From: Pachyseris speciosa
Lineage: Eukaryota; Cnidaria; Anthozoa; Scleractinia; Pachyseridae
Direction of reading: 5' to 3'
DNA: 64,000 nt
Assembly: GCA_016490735.1 (NCBI GenBank)
Contig: JAEMWC010000167.1
Span: 868,501-932,500 of the forward strand
Positions within the stretch are counted from its first letter, which is position 1. Every line of letters starts with the position of its first letter. Positions 23,201-32,030 of this stretch are shown piece after piece. Both the position numbers and the translations under genes were made by a program. Under the pieces are notes generated by a model. The model was not told the origin of the DNA. It made no database searches and was given only the letters and a program-made list of their open reading frames with translations.

Positions 23201-25188
23201 TTTTAAACAAAACTTGAATTCAAACTTTTATGGTAGCATAAAAGTGTTGAATTCAGCAAGCCGAAAACTTTCAGGCTTTAAATTTAAGCTAATTCAGTTT
23301 GCTCAAATTCAAATGCTATGCGGTTTTGAACACAAGGTCTTGAGGAATTCAAGCTTTTATACTTGATAAAAGTTGGAAACCAAGCCTTGTCTAAAAAATA
23401 GAAAAATATATTTCATGTTTTGTTAAAGTTTTGTTAAAACAAAAAAACATGAAATATGTTTTTATTTTGGCCCATGTCTCGATAAGAATTTCGAATTCAG
23501 TATCATGATTCAGTTTTCGGTAATTTTTTTCATATAGGTTAATCTAACTGACGTTCTTTAATTTTCCCTCGGTTATTTGTATTCATTTCAACACGTATCT
23601 ATAAGTGGGACAATTTATTTGATGAAGTTTACAAGAGCTAGGATGATAATTAATTAATGTACCACTTTCTTATTATTTTGAGTCCTTGATTCTTACAACT
23701 CTCCAGGAAGTTTTAATAAATTGATTTGCATACATCACCACGTGACCTTGTCTCTAATCCCTTAACACATAGTTTTCGTCCCATCCAAAAGAAACAGTGT
23801 TGGAAGGGGGAGTCACAAAGCTTGATTAGATGATAATGTTGTTTGTTTCTGGGCAGCTTTTCTGGGCGAGACACTTTGCTCCCTTAGTTCTGTCTCGGAG
23901 TTCTTCGTAATGGCGAGCAAAGTTTGTGTAAGGTCGGGTGTTCACTCCGGTAGCTACCAGGCCTCGGTTGTTAAAAGAGCGGATAACTCTATTCAGCAAA
24001 TACCTCACTTTCCAACGGATAAAATGTATCAGTTGCAATACTTTTATCCGCTGGATAGCGACTTATCTGTTGCATAGAGTTAAACGCTCTTTGAACAACT
24101 GGGACCAGAATTAACTCTTCACTGGATGTGATGGTACCACCACACAAGATCACCCTTTGTTTCTCAAAGCCATGTGGGTGGAAGAAGATAAGTTTGCAAA
24201 CACTCGTTTTGAGCGCAGTAACCAGATATCAAGCCGACAACTTTGCCGATAAAGTTGAGGGGATCTGGCAACAGTACTGAGGGAAGCAGGTTTGGCAACT
24301 CCACCCTCCCCTCCCATGCCCGGGATCATGCAGGGGAGGGATGAGGGTTGTGCAGCTCGTGATGGAGGAGTTGGAAATATAGCCATTAACAGCGGAGAAG
24401 CGCTTGCAAGGTTTAGCTGGTATCGTTTCTTAAACTTTTCTTTGATTCTTTCCTTTATTTCACTTTATTATTTCTGCTATTTTGTTACTTGGAAAACGGC
24501 AGCCCTTCAGTGGAAGACGATTCGCTTTAGGGCCACAGCTTGGTGGTCGCGTGATCCATGGCAAGTAAGACAGTGAAAATAACCTCGGTAGCCATTGCCA
24601 AAGGACCAACCCCTAAGTCTATAAAATGTATGTACCACTTGGGATAGGAAATTCGTTTGTTTACGGTTGGTGAAAATAATACACCTGGGCTAAACTGATG
24701 TGCGGTTGATGCTATGACATCAACATATCCGTGGATAAGGCAGTGTAAGAAGATTCTCAAACGTTTGTATCAAACACGTACCATCGGCAACAATACTGGA
24801 AGGTCAACAAACGAAGTAACCTTTAATTGGCTTGAAAAAGACACGCAGACGTTGTTTGTTTGTACATTTCCCAGAATCAAGTTCGCACAGTTCGGGACAA
24901 ATGTCAGAGCATATTTCCTTGTCAAATAAATGTAAATGTCAATATATGTTTCCCACCGAGGAGCAAGTAATCATAATTTTTTACCTTTACAATTTGTATC
25001 GCGTTTCTTGCTTAACTGGCAATACATTTTTGTCCCTTTCAGCGGAGTCTGATGTGAACAGAATCAACCAGGAAAGACTTGTCCTCAGATCTTCCTCGAG
25101 AGGCGTTTTGAAGGTTCATCAGTCGTGTTCAAAGGCATTACGGCGATGGAGCCATCTCTACACCCAACCTTTAGAACAAATTACCTAG
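11774..25188 (+). CDS. modular immunoglobulin-superfamily secreted/adhesion protein, 11-exon model
   Basis: Model: exons 11774-11843, 12206-12604, 13301-13354, 13729-13776, 16890-17150, 17956-18231, 19329-19376, 20291-20689, 21841-21888, 22652-22699, 25043-25188. All introns are phase 1; the total is 1,797 nt, 598 aa. Layout: signal peptide (MGHLQTTMIFALFCVLGG, residues 1-23); V-like domain; two Thr-rich linkers; two I-set Ig domains; Thr linker; second V-like domain; two Thr linkers; 48-residue basic tail. An acceptor AG at 11736-11737 precedes the start codon, suggesting a 5'UTR intron. No transmembrane segment is in phase, so the product would be secreted unless an exon was missed. The fourth Thr exon (21841) ends in a GC, not GT, donor. 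Known: phase-1 Ig exons shuffle freely. Inferred: one gene grown by tandem duplication. Two or more adjacent genes remain possible, because no transcript data exist. Confidence 0.55.
12206..12604 (+). CDS. V-like exon 1 of the Ig gene
   Basis: A 399-nt exon, CAG/AG to A/GTAAGG, phase 1-1. It reads DPGTKFTKEPPSTIVAILG, VSFHWKFEFGN, LQDWSDFEEIYCG, SRLSINNLNISQHECNLEF, NVTWSDQSLKYGCTAVV. The WK after strand B and the D-x(4)-YGC pattern are V-set-like. The strand-B cysteine is replaced (VSFHW), while extra cysteines appear in YCGD and HECN. Its closest relatives in the window are the exons at 20291 and 14697. Confidence 0.75.
12807..12878 (+). other. tRNA-like head of a SINE, intronic copy 1
   Basis: A 72-nt cloverleaf-like sequence with TAGCTTAGTTGGTAGAA (A box) and GGGTTCGACTCCC (B box). 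The 5' GGCTT pairs with the 3' AAGCC. The anticodon stem is weak. The same insertion sits at 21344 in the paralogous intron, so it predates that duplication. Confidence 0.6.
13301..13354 (+). CDS. Thr-rich linker mini-exon 1
   Basis: 54 nt, phase 1-1, reading ALSTPTTTRTIKATTST. The donor used is CCC/GTAAGT; the paralogous position ACAA/GT lies 6 bases upstream. Likely an O-glycosylated linker. Confidence 0.6.
13729..13776 (+). CDS. Thr-rich linker mini-exon 2
   Basis: 48 nt, phase 1-1, reading ALSTPTTTATIKPTT, between TTTGACAG and GTAAGTG. It is part of a duplicated exon-plus-intron block also present around 13301, 19329, 21841 and 22652. Confidence 0.6.
14054..14110 (+). repeat. (AAT)n microsatellite
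   Basis: About 16 triplets, next to the SINE at 14191. Confidence 0.9.
14191..14312 (-). mobile_element. tRNA-derived SINE with intact head, 3' truncated
   Basis: On the minus strand the head GGATGGCCTAGCGGTTAGGG (A box) and CCGGGTTCAGATCCCGC (B box) is followed by the CTAGCTGGTGTTGTTCTGGG core. It is the same family as 10936-11173, here cut off after the core. It interrupts a block that is uninterrupted near 13,570. Confidence 0.65.
14697..15072 (+). pseudogene. V-like exon 2 of the Ig gene, frame-broken
   Basis: Paralogue of the 12206 and 20291 exons, with consensus-like acceptor TTGCAG and donor A/GTAAGG, but 376 nt instead of 399. The 23-nt loss falls after EKYLAVHKEAP, where the others have a longer loop. 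It shifts the frame and runs into TAG at 14954-14956. The 3' half is still readable in another frame (ISQHECSVEF, RYGCTAMVLG). Using it would truncate the protein, so it is skipped or dead. Confidence 0.75.
15425..16430 (-). mobile_element. 5'-truncated LINE (CR1/L2/Jockey-like) in an Ig-gene intron
   Basis: Carries the RT C-terminal half on the minus strand and an AT-rich 3' end toward 15425. It lies antisense to the Ig gene. A (CAGA)n tract lies just upstream at 16574-16607. Confidence 0.7.
15540..16426 (-). pseudogene. LINE reverse transcriptase, C-terminal part
   Basis: The minus strand from 16426 reads RT motif B as GVPQGTKLS and motif C as YVDDTS. Then come the thumb-side stretches LGVIMDNDLKWNCHVD and YLSTVRPVLEYAVPVWQDIP and a tail to the stop at 15540. 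One frame change near 15,810-15,820 separates the two parts (the earlier frame ends at 15809). The finger domain and any nuclease are missing, as expected of a 5'-truncated insertion. Family placement is tentative. Confidence 0.75.
16574..16607 (+). repeat. (CAGA)n microsatellite
   Basis: Eight or so uninterrupted tetranucleotide copies, preceded by a GTTGAA hexamer run. Confidence 0.9.
16890..17150 (+). CDS. I-set immunoglobulin exon 1 of the Ig gene
   Basis: 261 nt, phase 1-1, acceptor TTTTAG, donor T/GTAAGT. It reads PPSITNHSNATLDVDEGDDV, then LQC (strand B Cys), KIEW (core Trp), LNDAGTYVC (strand F tyrosine corner and Cys) and ARNHVGSTTYAVLV. It is a canonical single Ig domain with two N-glycosylation sequons (NHS, NAT). 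Confidence 0.88.
17956..18231 (+). CDS. I-set immunoglobulin exon 2 of the Ig gene
   Basis: 276 nt, phase 1-1, acceptor ATTTAG, donor T/GTAAGT. It contains SLKCVGDANPAANFTWFKNG (strand B Cys and core Trp) and NAGDFANYSCNATNVKG (tyrosine corner and strand F Cys). NFT, NYS and NAT are sequons. Extracellular binding or adhesion is the usual role of such domains; no ligand can be named. Confidence 0.85.
18917..19126. repeat. 42-bp minisatellite, five copies
   Basis: Five near-identical copies starting at 18917, 18959, 19001, 19043 and 19085. The period is a multiple of three, so long open frames appear on both strands; they are artefacts. The paralogous intron at about 22,354 has a single copy. 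Confidence 0.95.
19329..19376 (+). CDS. Thr-rich linker mini-exon 3
   Basis: 48 nt, phase 1-1, reading TSTTLTTTTTIKPIT between ATTACAG and GTAAGG. Confidence 0.6.
20291..20689 (+). CDS. V-like exon 3 of the Ig gene
   Basis: 399 nt, the same length and phase as the 12206 exon, with acceptor TTCCAG and donor G/GTAAGG. Reads VSFYWKFAFGN, LQDWSDFEEIYCG, SMSINYLSISQHECN... (close to copy 1) and NYGCTAVVLG. The strand-B Cys is again missing. Intact reading frame. Confidence 0.75.
20838..21283. mobile_element. TIR element, 446 bp, in Ig-gene intron; empty site present in paralogue
   Basis: CCGTAAAAGCTCTATTAAG and CTTAATAGAGCTTTTACGG form the ends. TA precedes the left end; the right flank has TG. 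The paralogous intron at about 12,748 is contiguous across this point, so the insertion came after the duplication. Inside, a 32-bp unit with CTTATTACAATAAACGAC repeats three times (21,149-21,245), with long G runs. Confidence 0.8.
21344..21418 (+). other. tRNA-like head of a SINE, intronic copy 2
   Basis: Better A box (TTAGCTCAGTTGGTAGAGC) and B box (GGGTTCGAGTCCC) than copy 1, but a small insertion before the 3' acceptor strand (ACAGTCAAGC) spoils the pairing. Confidence 0.6.
21841..21888 (+). CDS. Thr-rich linker mini-exon 4, GC donor
   Basis: 48 nt reading ALTTPSTTIKIKPMT. The donor is ACAA/GCGAGT instead of the GTAAGT of its paralogues. This may be a GC-AG intron or a decayed, skipped exon; frame is kept either way. 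Confidence 0.4.
22009..22093 (+). repeat. polypyrimidine (TTCCTC)n tract
   Basis: About 85 bases almost purely C/T, with potential for triplex (H-DNA) formation. Absent from the paralogous intron near 13,480. Confidence 0.85.
22652..22699 (+). CDS. Thr-rich linker mini-exon 5
   Basis: 48 nt, phase 1-1, reading ASTTPTTSTTIEPTT between ATTACAG and GTAAGG. It is the last linker before the terminal exon. Confidence 0.6.
23403..23464. repeat. AT-rich hairpin
   Basis: AAATATATTTCATGTTTTGTT and the downstream AACAAAAAAACATGAAATAT are inverted over about 20 bases. Confidence 0.6.
23960..24106. mobile_element. short TIR element, 147 bp
   Basis: Ends with CGGTTGTTAAAAGAGCG against CGCTCTTTGAACAACTGG, with inner GGATAACTCTAT against ATAGAGTTA. 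This is a short non-autonomous element of a kind I recall as common in coral genomes. Target duplication not resolved. Confidence 0.65.
25043..25188 (+). CDS. putative terminal coding exon of the Ig gene
   Basis: The acceptor CCTTTCAG fits only if entered in phase 1, as every upstream exon would deliver. Reads ESDVNRINQERLVLRSSSRG and ends YTQPLEQIT before TAG. The tail is basic with no membrane segment. The open frame is short, so it could be chance. Confidence 0.4.
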
Positions 25189-25311
25189 ACGTGCTCAAGT
25201 GGATTATTTCAATTCAAACGTGCGCCACTGATCTAAATAACGTTTTTATATTTTGGGAATTTTAATCCTTTGTTTTTGGCTCAGCTTCATTGTGCGCTGC
25301 ATTGTCATTAT

Positions 25312-25929
25312 GCACCTATCAATGTTAGTCCCGAGAGGGGTGAGGATACGGGATAGGATGGGGACTTTGATCGGAAACGCAAATTTTGTGTCAAACCTCC
25401 CCACCCTTGGGGTAAAGTTTCGAGTTCAAAGTTCCCTGCTGTAGGGATTGAGATCGAAGAGGTTGACCTGTTAAATGCTTAAAAAATACAAACACTCCAG
25501 GTTTAAAAATCGCAGTTTTTCCTTTTAACGACGGGAACGAAAGAACACGGAAAGAAACCGATGGTTTATAGTAACGACAGATTGGGCAAATTTCATTACC
25601 TTTCTTTCCTCCATCTTGTTCGTGCTCAGGGACTTCTGAGTATTTTCATGATGGCAAGTCACTTCTATCTATTGTAGGCTCTGCTCTGTCGGTTTTCAAG
25701 AGGGCAGCATCGAAGCGTGTATTTTACCATGGCAAAGTCCAAGCTTAGGAAACGGTCTTTGATGAATATTATCTCAGGTTTCAAGTTTGATCAAACTTCC
25801 CCACCCTGGGGCCAACATTCTCTTCAAAGTTGGTTAAAATTCCCCACCCAGGATAGGAAATGTCGATCAAAGTCCCCACCTCATCCCGTATCCCCCCCCC
25901 TCCCCCTCTGGACTAACATTGATAGGTGC
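25312..25929. mobile_element. TIR element, 618 bp, in the Ig-gene 3' region
   Basis: GCACCTATCAATGTTAGTCC at the left is inverted as GGACTAACATTGATAGGTGC at the right, and inverted similarity continues through GATACGGGAT and GGGGACTTTGATCG. No ORF. Confidence 0.75.
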
Positions 25930-26145
25930 TTTATTACCATTATCATCACTGGCGTCGTCATCACCATTATTATTTCTATTATTAAAACTGTTACTATCAT
26001 CATCATCATCATCATTATTATTATTATTATTAGTAGTATTAATGTTCCTTACAACAGTCAAGTATCAAATGAGTTAACGTGACAAAACCGCTGTGGACGT
26101 ATAAATGTGCAGTAATGATACAGACCATGTGAACATTGTTGAAGC

Positions 26146-26151
26146 AATAAA
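26146..26151 (+). terminator. polyadenylation signal candidate for the Ig gene
   Basis: AATAAA, 960 bp after the stop at 25188, followed by a T/G-rich stretch. It would place the TIR element at 25312-25929 inside the 3'UTR. Confidence 0.4.
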
Positions 26152-27545
26152 AAAGCTTTGTAAAATGTAAAACAAATCGATTAAAGTTCTTTCTTCGCAA
26201 ATAGCTAAATGAGTGTGGTAGTATTTGTGTTGAAACAATATCATTTTAATTAAATGTTGTTTAACGTTTACTGTTGGTATTGTTTTTAGTTACTCACTAT
26301 CTACAACAGGACAGATGGCGAGTAGCACAGCGAATAAGAGAACACTATTTATGATAGAATTCTAGCAGATTTATACTAAACAGATAGACTTTTGCCAGTG
26401 AAAATTGTGGGTAGGGAATTTAATGTGTAAGAGGATAAATTTATTTGGACAGTTAAATATTTAAGAAGGAAATTGATCTGATTATAATTAGTCAATGGTA
26501 GGTAGGATTTGAGAAAATAAACGAATAAATAATGCTAATCGTAAGTGTATAAGGGCATCCTAACTTAATTTGTTTAGAAATGTTGGTTTTTCCCCTCCTT
26601 ATTGATCATTGTGGGGTATTTGAAGTTTTGTGTTGTTTATGTGGGTTTGTTTTGTTTGCTTGCTTTTGTGTGATCGGGGATAAACGTTTTGTTCTATTTT
26701 GAAGTTGAACAGGTAAATACATCAGATCATACACTTATGGATGAAGAGAGGGAGGAAAATTCACACCATACACTTCTTTTGACAAAATGATACATTGCAC
26801 TTCTGTCAAAGCCTCAGACTCACAGTTAATCAGCCTGGTAACCACTCAAAGAACAAGTGGTAACACAAAGGGGAAATAGTATAGAGTGAACCCAACAGAG
26901 ATGTCATTCCTTCCAACCCACCATCTTGCCTTCTCTACCACAAGTGTTTTTGTTTAAACTGAAAATAAGTTAAAGAGAGACAAATTTTGGCCGCAATGAC
27001 GTTTTAGCCCATGCGACAGTCTATTGTCAGTGTTTTTCTTTCTTCCCACTTTTAAGTTTTTTATTTCTCTTTTTATTTTCATGTTTTGCATATGATATAC
27101 ACTAGCATGTCACATTTATCACTATTAAATAACGTGAAGTCACTAGACTGACGTCTAGTTCAGAAAGAAAATTTGTTACAGTTGTGTTTCTCTTTACATG
27201 CCGGTTGCTTCCTTGGACGAGTTTTAATATTGCTGTGATATTAGCACTAAAATGAATGGCCAACTGTTGGTAATCTGTCTGTAATCATCTGTCGCCAAGT
27301 CGGTTGGTGTTGTATTAATAATAAAGAGTTAGGCTGTGATTTGGGCCTTTTGAAGACTGCAAAAATAAAAGGAAGGTGGCCAAAGTTTACCATTTCTGCA
27401 ATGAAGACAATATCAATCAGTGTAACTGTAACTTAGGGCTAAATATTTTGGAAACGAACACTTAGAAATAAAAAAAAAACTATAAGTGTACCAAATTTCA
27501 CTAACCACTGCGACTTGTTAACTGCAGTTTTCAGTAATGAATTTC
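26152..27545. other. intergenic; no gene recognised
   Basis: Holds a second copy of the 5028-5125 repeat at 26,292-26,388. Otherwise AT-rich sequence without supported ORFs. Confidence 0.5.
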
Positions 27546-28640
27546 AGAGTCAGGAAACAATTTTTTAAAGCCATGTTTCGGCATTTCTCATGCCATCTTC
27601 AGTGTGTTATAATGATTCTTTACATAATCTTTTTTTTTATTTAAACACGATAATTTTTAAAGATAAAAGCTTTCTCTTTATTTACAATTACACTATACAC
27701 GTTTATAAATGTTGACGAATTCCCATTATAAACATTCCAATACTGTTACATTTGAATTGATATCGTAGCATGCTCAAGCGGCGATTAAAACTATTACTGA
27801 GAGCAAAAAGAATGAGCATACAGTAAAAACCCGCAACTAAGAACCTACATTTTTGGGAAGTAGCCTAAACAGGTTTTTATATAAATGGTAGTTAACACAA
27901 TTTTAGGCTACTTAGGTTCTTAAAATAGGTTCTTAATTCTGGAGAAAACGGCAAATAAGACTCAGCTGCAAAACAAGATGGTTATTGGCCTATTTTCTAT
28001 TTTCAATTAAAAAAACCTCATTTTTACAGTTATGAGAATCTGCTTTTTCCTTCAAATAGGATTCTTGCACTGCAGCTGTAATGTACTAAATATGATTTTA
28101 GAAAATAAGAACCTGTTTTCAATTTTTAGGCTAAATAGGTTCTTGTTAATTTTCAGGTTCTTAGTTGCGGGTTTTTACTGTACTCCCTCTTGTTCTTTGC
28201 AGTTTTTATATGATCAGTCTTGTTAAACTGGCTGCCTGCCCACTTTAACTTTATGGTTATTTCAGGTAGCCAGTCCCCTCTTTTTTTGTATTTAAATAAT
28301 TAATTGTCTTTAATGTTAACTAAATGGGGAAATAAAGCATGTTGTTGTTGTCCGCTACTTGCGCATGCCACGATATAAATTCAAATGTATTGCAACACAC
28401 AACAGAAATTTGTCAAAATTTGCAAATATATATGTTGGGGTCCAATTTTATCCTTGGTTTACATTTTTCTTCCTTTATTTTATGGTTTGGTAATGTATGA
28501 TAATTATTTTAAAACAAAGGGAGAAAAATTTAAATCAAGGATAAAATTGAACCACAACATATATAAAATTTAATATCACTGAAGACGGCATGGGGAATGC
28601 CGAAACGTGCCTTTAAAAAGTTGAAATCAAAATTTCCTAC
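27546..28640. repeat. PLE-type terminal motifs in inverted orientation around a nested TIR element
   Basis: The block at 27,560-27,604 (minus strand CTGAAGATGGCATGAG...GCCGAAACATGG) and the block at 28,577-28,612 (plus strand CTGAAGACGGCATGGGG...GCCGAAACGTGC) are inverted copies. They look like two opposed terminal fragments of a Penelope-like element. Low-complexity AT sequence and the element at 27821 lie between. Confidence 0.5.
27821..28180. mobile_element. TA-flanked CAGT...ACTG element (Tc1/mariner-type MITE), 360 bp
   Basis: CAGTAAAAACCCGCAACTAA and its inverse TTAGTTGCGGGTTTTTACTG form perfect ends, with TA on both sides (27819-27820 and 28181-28182). Inverted similarity continues through AGAACCT. 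No transposase. Known: CAGT termini with TA duplication are the mariner pattern. Confidence 0.8.
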
Positions 28641-28831
28641 AGATGACAAACTTTGATTTCCTTGACACTAAAATATCTTTTTGAAGTATGATCAAAGTTA
28701 ATTTTCTCATTGGTTTCCAAGCAACAGTTGTTACCATAGCAATGGTAGCGTGTGGCAGACACTTCATGACAAAACTTAGAGTGTAAACTACTCAAGTCCT
28801 ACAGCCTTCAGGCCATGTTAGAAAAAAATGT

Positions 28832-29282
28832 GTAAGAACGTTTCAAGTGAATTGCGGAGAGAGTTAATTGGAGGCTGGTTCTGTTCATTCTTCGAGCTTT
28901 AAAGGGAAATACTAAACTTTTGCACTTTTTTTCTCTGTTCAAGGAATTATCATGGATGCAAAAAATTTTCAATTCACATTGAGCCTCCTAGGTACCTGTG
29001 ATTGCTAAATATTTAAGTTTGAAAATGGCTTAATTGAAAACACGGACAAGTCACAAAACTCTATAATTTGGATAAATTTATCCGCATTTATACTTAAATA
29101 TCCAACAATCACAGCCACCTAGGAGGCCCAATGTAAATTCTTTTCTGCCATGATAATTTCTTGAACAGAGAACAAAAGTGTAACAGTTTAATATTCCATT
29201 CTAAAGCTTGAAGAAAAATGTGGGAATAAGCAAAACTAGTCTTGAAAAGTTTATTTTCAATTTACTTGAAAAATGCTCTTAC
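28832..29282. repeat. foldback element, about 200-bp imperfect arms
   Basis: The left arm (GTAAGAACGTTTCAAGT..., TCTCTGTTCAAGGAATTATCATGG, GCCTCCTAGGT) is inverted in the right arm (ACCTAGGAGGC, CCATGATAATTTCTTGAACAGAGA, ...ACTTGAAAAATGCTCTTAC). Only a short loop of about 60 bp separates the arms. Likely a foldback MITE. Confidence 0.75.
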
Positions 29283-29284
29283 AA

Positions 29285-29315
29285 TTTTTTTTTTTTGGGG
29301 GGGGGGGGGGGGGAG
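29285..29315 (+). repeat. T-run followed by G-run
   Basis: About 13 T then about 18 G. The exact length is a likely assembly uncertainty. Confidence 0.85.
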
Positions 29316-30310
29316 ACTTGACCAGACTACACTCTATGCCGTTCAACTTTTATAATTCAAAAACATACAAGTCTTGGCTTTCCTTGGCTCGTCACGCAAC
29401 ACTCATTTTTGCGAGATGAAACAAATGACGAAGAAGCCAGAAGGCTGAAGAAGTGATTAGTAACTGTAAAAGGACTGAGTGGAGTACAATCCAGGGTGTA
29501 ATCGAGCAAGTGATTTCAAATTGGACGAGCACGTACATTGTAGCTCTAGGCTGATTTTAATCGGACTGGTCAAACAGGGCAGTTTGGACCTGAAACAGCC
29601 AATTAAGCCACAAATATTCGAGTATTTTGTTATTGACAAAATTAACGTTTGCTTTGGATAGCTCTGTTACCTGGAGTCCAGTTTGTCACAGTCAGTACCA
29701 TCCGCTCCGAACCTTCTAAGCTCACAAATCATGATGCCAAAATCCCGAAGTTTCGGATTTTTCACAGGCCGCTGAACCTGCAGTATACTATATACAAATG
29801 ACTGGTAAGTTAACGCTCATGCTCCATTCACCTAATCTTCAGTTGCTGACCTTTGCGTGGTGAATGTATTCGGGCCTAGCCTCCCAAGCAGTCGTTTTTA
29901 GAGGACTCGTATTTCACCTCCTCCCCACAAACGCCTGCTTCCTAACCAATCACGATCGAGCAACTGTCTAACGATGACAAGTAAAATTAATCCTAGTGCG
30001 TGTTATTTGTAAACTTATCAAAGCGCTGGAGCCGATTTGTTTTTGGGTAATACGATTTGTTACAAAAGACTTTTAAATTTCAAAAAGCGAAGAAGAATTT
30101 AGACGCAACCAAGTTAGAAATCTGAAGCATTTATCAGTCGATCAAACGTAGACGGTAAACCGACGTGAAATTATCACACATGCCACGAACAAAAGTTTGA
30201 TCGTTTAGCCACCCCAACCAACAAAGCGTGCACAGCCGGTAAAAAGCAACCAAATGAACCACATAGCGTCGAAATTTCAGCGATAATACGCAAAAAATCG
30301 TTCTATGGAC
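29316..30310. other. intergenic; no gene recognised
   Basis: Only short unsupported frames on both strands. It ends at the target duplication of the hammerhead element. Confidence 0.5.
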
Positions 30311-30324
30311 TCACTCTGTCTAGT

Positions 30325-30587
30325 AGTAAAAACGTAAAGCTTGTGGTTTTACAAGATTTTACTGTTTTACTGCTTGTTATATTGGTATGTGGGTACTTGA
30401 GCCTGAGCATTAACTATGCCATGCTGATGAGGCCTAACAAGGCCGAAACAGCTGTCCATGGCTGCTAATGCGTGGGATCAATCTTTGCTTTGGTAGATTT
30501 AAGGGGTAATTCCCGCTACCTTGTGGCCTTAGTGCCCTTAGAGTGGCTTCAGCTTACTTAATCACATTATTTTGTGAAGTATCCTTG
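30325..30587 (+). mobile_element. 263-bp hammerhead-ribozyme retroelement (retrozyme-like)
   Basis: TCACTCTGTCTAGT is repeated exactly on both sides (30311-30324 and 30588-30601), a 14-bp target-site duplication typical of retrotransposed inserts. There is no ORF. A complete type I hammerhead motif lies inside at 30407-30471. Known: small non-coding hammerhead retroelements ('retrozymes') and PLE terminal repeats carry such ribozymes. Inferred: a solo monomer mobilised in trans by another element. Confidence 0.75.
30407..30471 (+). ncRNA. type I hammerhead self-cleaving ribozyme
   Basis: Helix I: GCATTA/TAATGC, an internal loop, and GCCATG/CATGGC. Core CTGATGA at 30424-30430. Helix II: GGCCT-AACA-AGGCC (30431-30444). 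Then GAA (30445-30447), helix III ACAG/CTGT (30448-30455) with no loop, and C17 at 30456, so cleavage is predicted between 30456 and 30457. All invariant core positions are present. The palindromic loopless helix III would favour action as a dimer, as described for PLE and retrozyme hammerheads. Confidence 0.88.
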
Positions 30588-30601
30588 TCACTCTGTCTAG
30601 T

Positions 30602-32030
30602 GTTTGGTCAAACATTGTTTGTGCGTTTAGCAGCCCAACGTTATGCCGGGGCTTTAATCTTTAATTTTACTAGGACTCATTGCGATTACGTGTTAATAAG
30701 ATAAGGGCAAAACTTTCTTAACCCTGTTGTGGCACAGACGTCGAAAAACAGTCAGCCAAGCGGAGTAAACACACTCGTTTGCTTGCAAGCAAAACAAAAA
30801 ACAAACCAACTATTCAACTACTTCTTTGCGTCCAAAACGAATAGAGATGATATTTGAGAGAAAAATACAAGTTTCATTACCGAACAAACTAACAACGATT
30901 ACACCAAATGTTAAGCTTCAATTTATTTAATTCACCTGTGTTGTGGAGGTTTCTACCACTTGAAAATACGTATCCACTTTAGTAAAAATACGCATGTCCA
31001 GAACTAGCAAGCAGTTTGTGCAAAAGAACTTCTTCCACTAAAGGCTGGTTTTCATTAGCGCATAAGCACAAGCATAACCATAAACATAACCACAAGTTGC
31101 AACAGCAACGACACAAGTAAGCATAAGCATAAGCAGAAACATAAGAACTATCCAGTTATTTGCCTTATGCTGTTTTCACTAGTAACGTACTCGACGTAAG
31201 CATAAGAAAAAGAAGAAAAACACAAGAAAAACAGAACGTGTTCGTGTAAATGTCCAATACTCACCACTTGTTCAAGTCGTGAAGGCTATGATTCAAGTCA
31301 TTCAATGAGATACAGTTCACCATTTGCACGAGTCGTACGAATAGTACGAGTTGACAACGCCGTTACCTTAAACGTGGGCTGAAACTGGTCGCCCAGAATG
31401 CCCAGAATCATGAATAATTCATAACAACTAAAGCGGCAAATTCGAATGCGATCTCGCTTAGAAGAGCTATTAATTAGAGAAACTAGGCAACTAGGGTTCA
31501 CAAAATTCACTTTCCCGAGTCTCAGAAATGAGAATCTCAAGTTTCACGCACGGCTTCTTGAAAATCAAAGATTAGTCTACAATTTGCAATGAAAAATAAT
31601 GAAGTTGATAAAGTAGAAGTTTTACGTTTTTCCACTTGAATATAAAGAAAATTTTGTAAATTTTCGTATAGACGGTCACTTTAATGAACAATTTTAGGAA
31701 AACTAACATGCCTACTAGATTTTCACGTACGGCAAATATCAGACGAGTCTTTCCTTGAAAAGAATCAGTCTTAATTTCGAAAATTGGTCACGAGGAACCT
31801 TTACGTTTTTCAGTTTGAAAATTGTTAGTGGTAGTTTCATTTGAAAATGGCAAAATGGCACGTTCACAGCTGGCGAGCTATTGTTTTCAGCCCAGACATG
31901 AATAACAATACCTGTCAAATGAAACAATGCTATTGTTGAAAACCACGCTGTTTTAAAATTTAAAAACATTCACAACTACCGCGAATTTTAAAATTGCCAT
32001 AAGCATCAGTTGGTTTAATCATGTTCTACG
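30602..32030. other. intergenic; no gene recognised
   Basis: Contains a GCATAAGC-rich segment (31,043-31,210) in which GGTTTTCATTAGCG and GTTTTCACTAGTAACG are direct near-copies. A related start, GGCTGGTTTACACAGTGACA, is at 35,634. Otherwise only unsupported short frames. Confidence 0.45.

Noticed and set aside
24292..24576. Transmembrane exon for the Ig gene (FLNFSLILSFISLYYFCYFV)
   Set aside because: The available donors are phase 0 or 2, while the neighbouring exons need phase 1; it is likely a chance hydrophobic frame.
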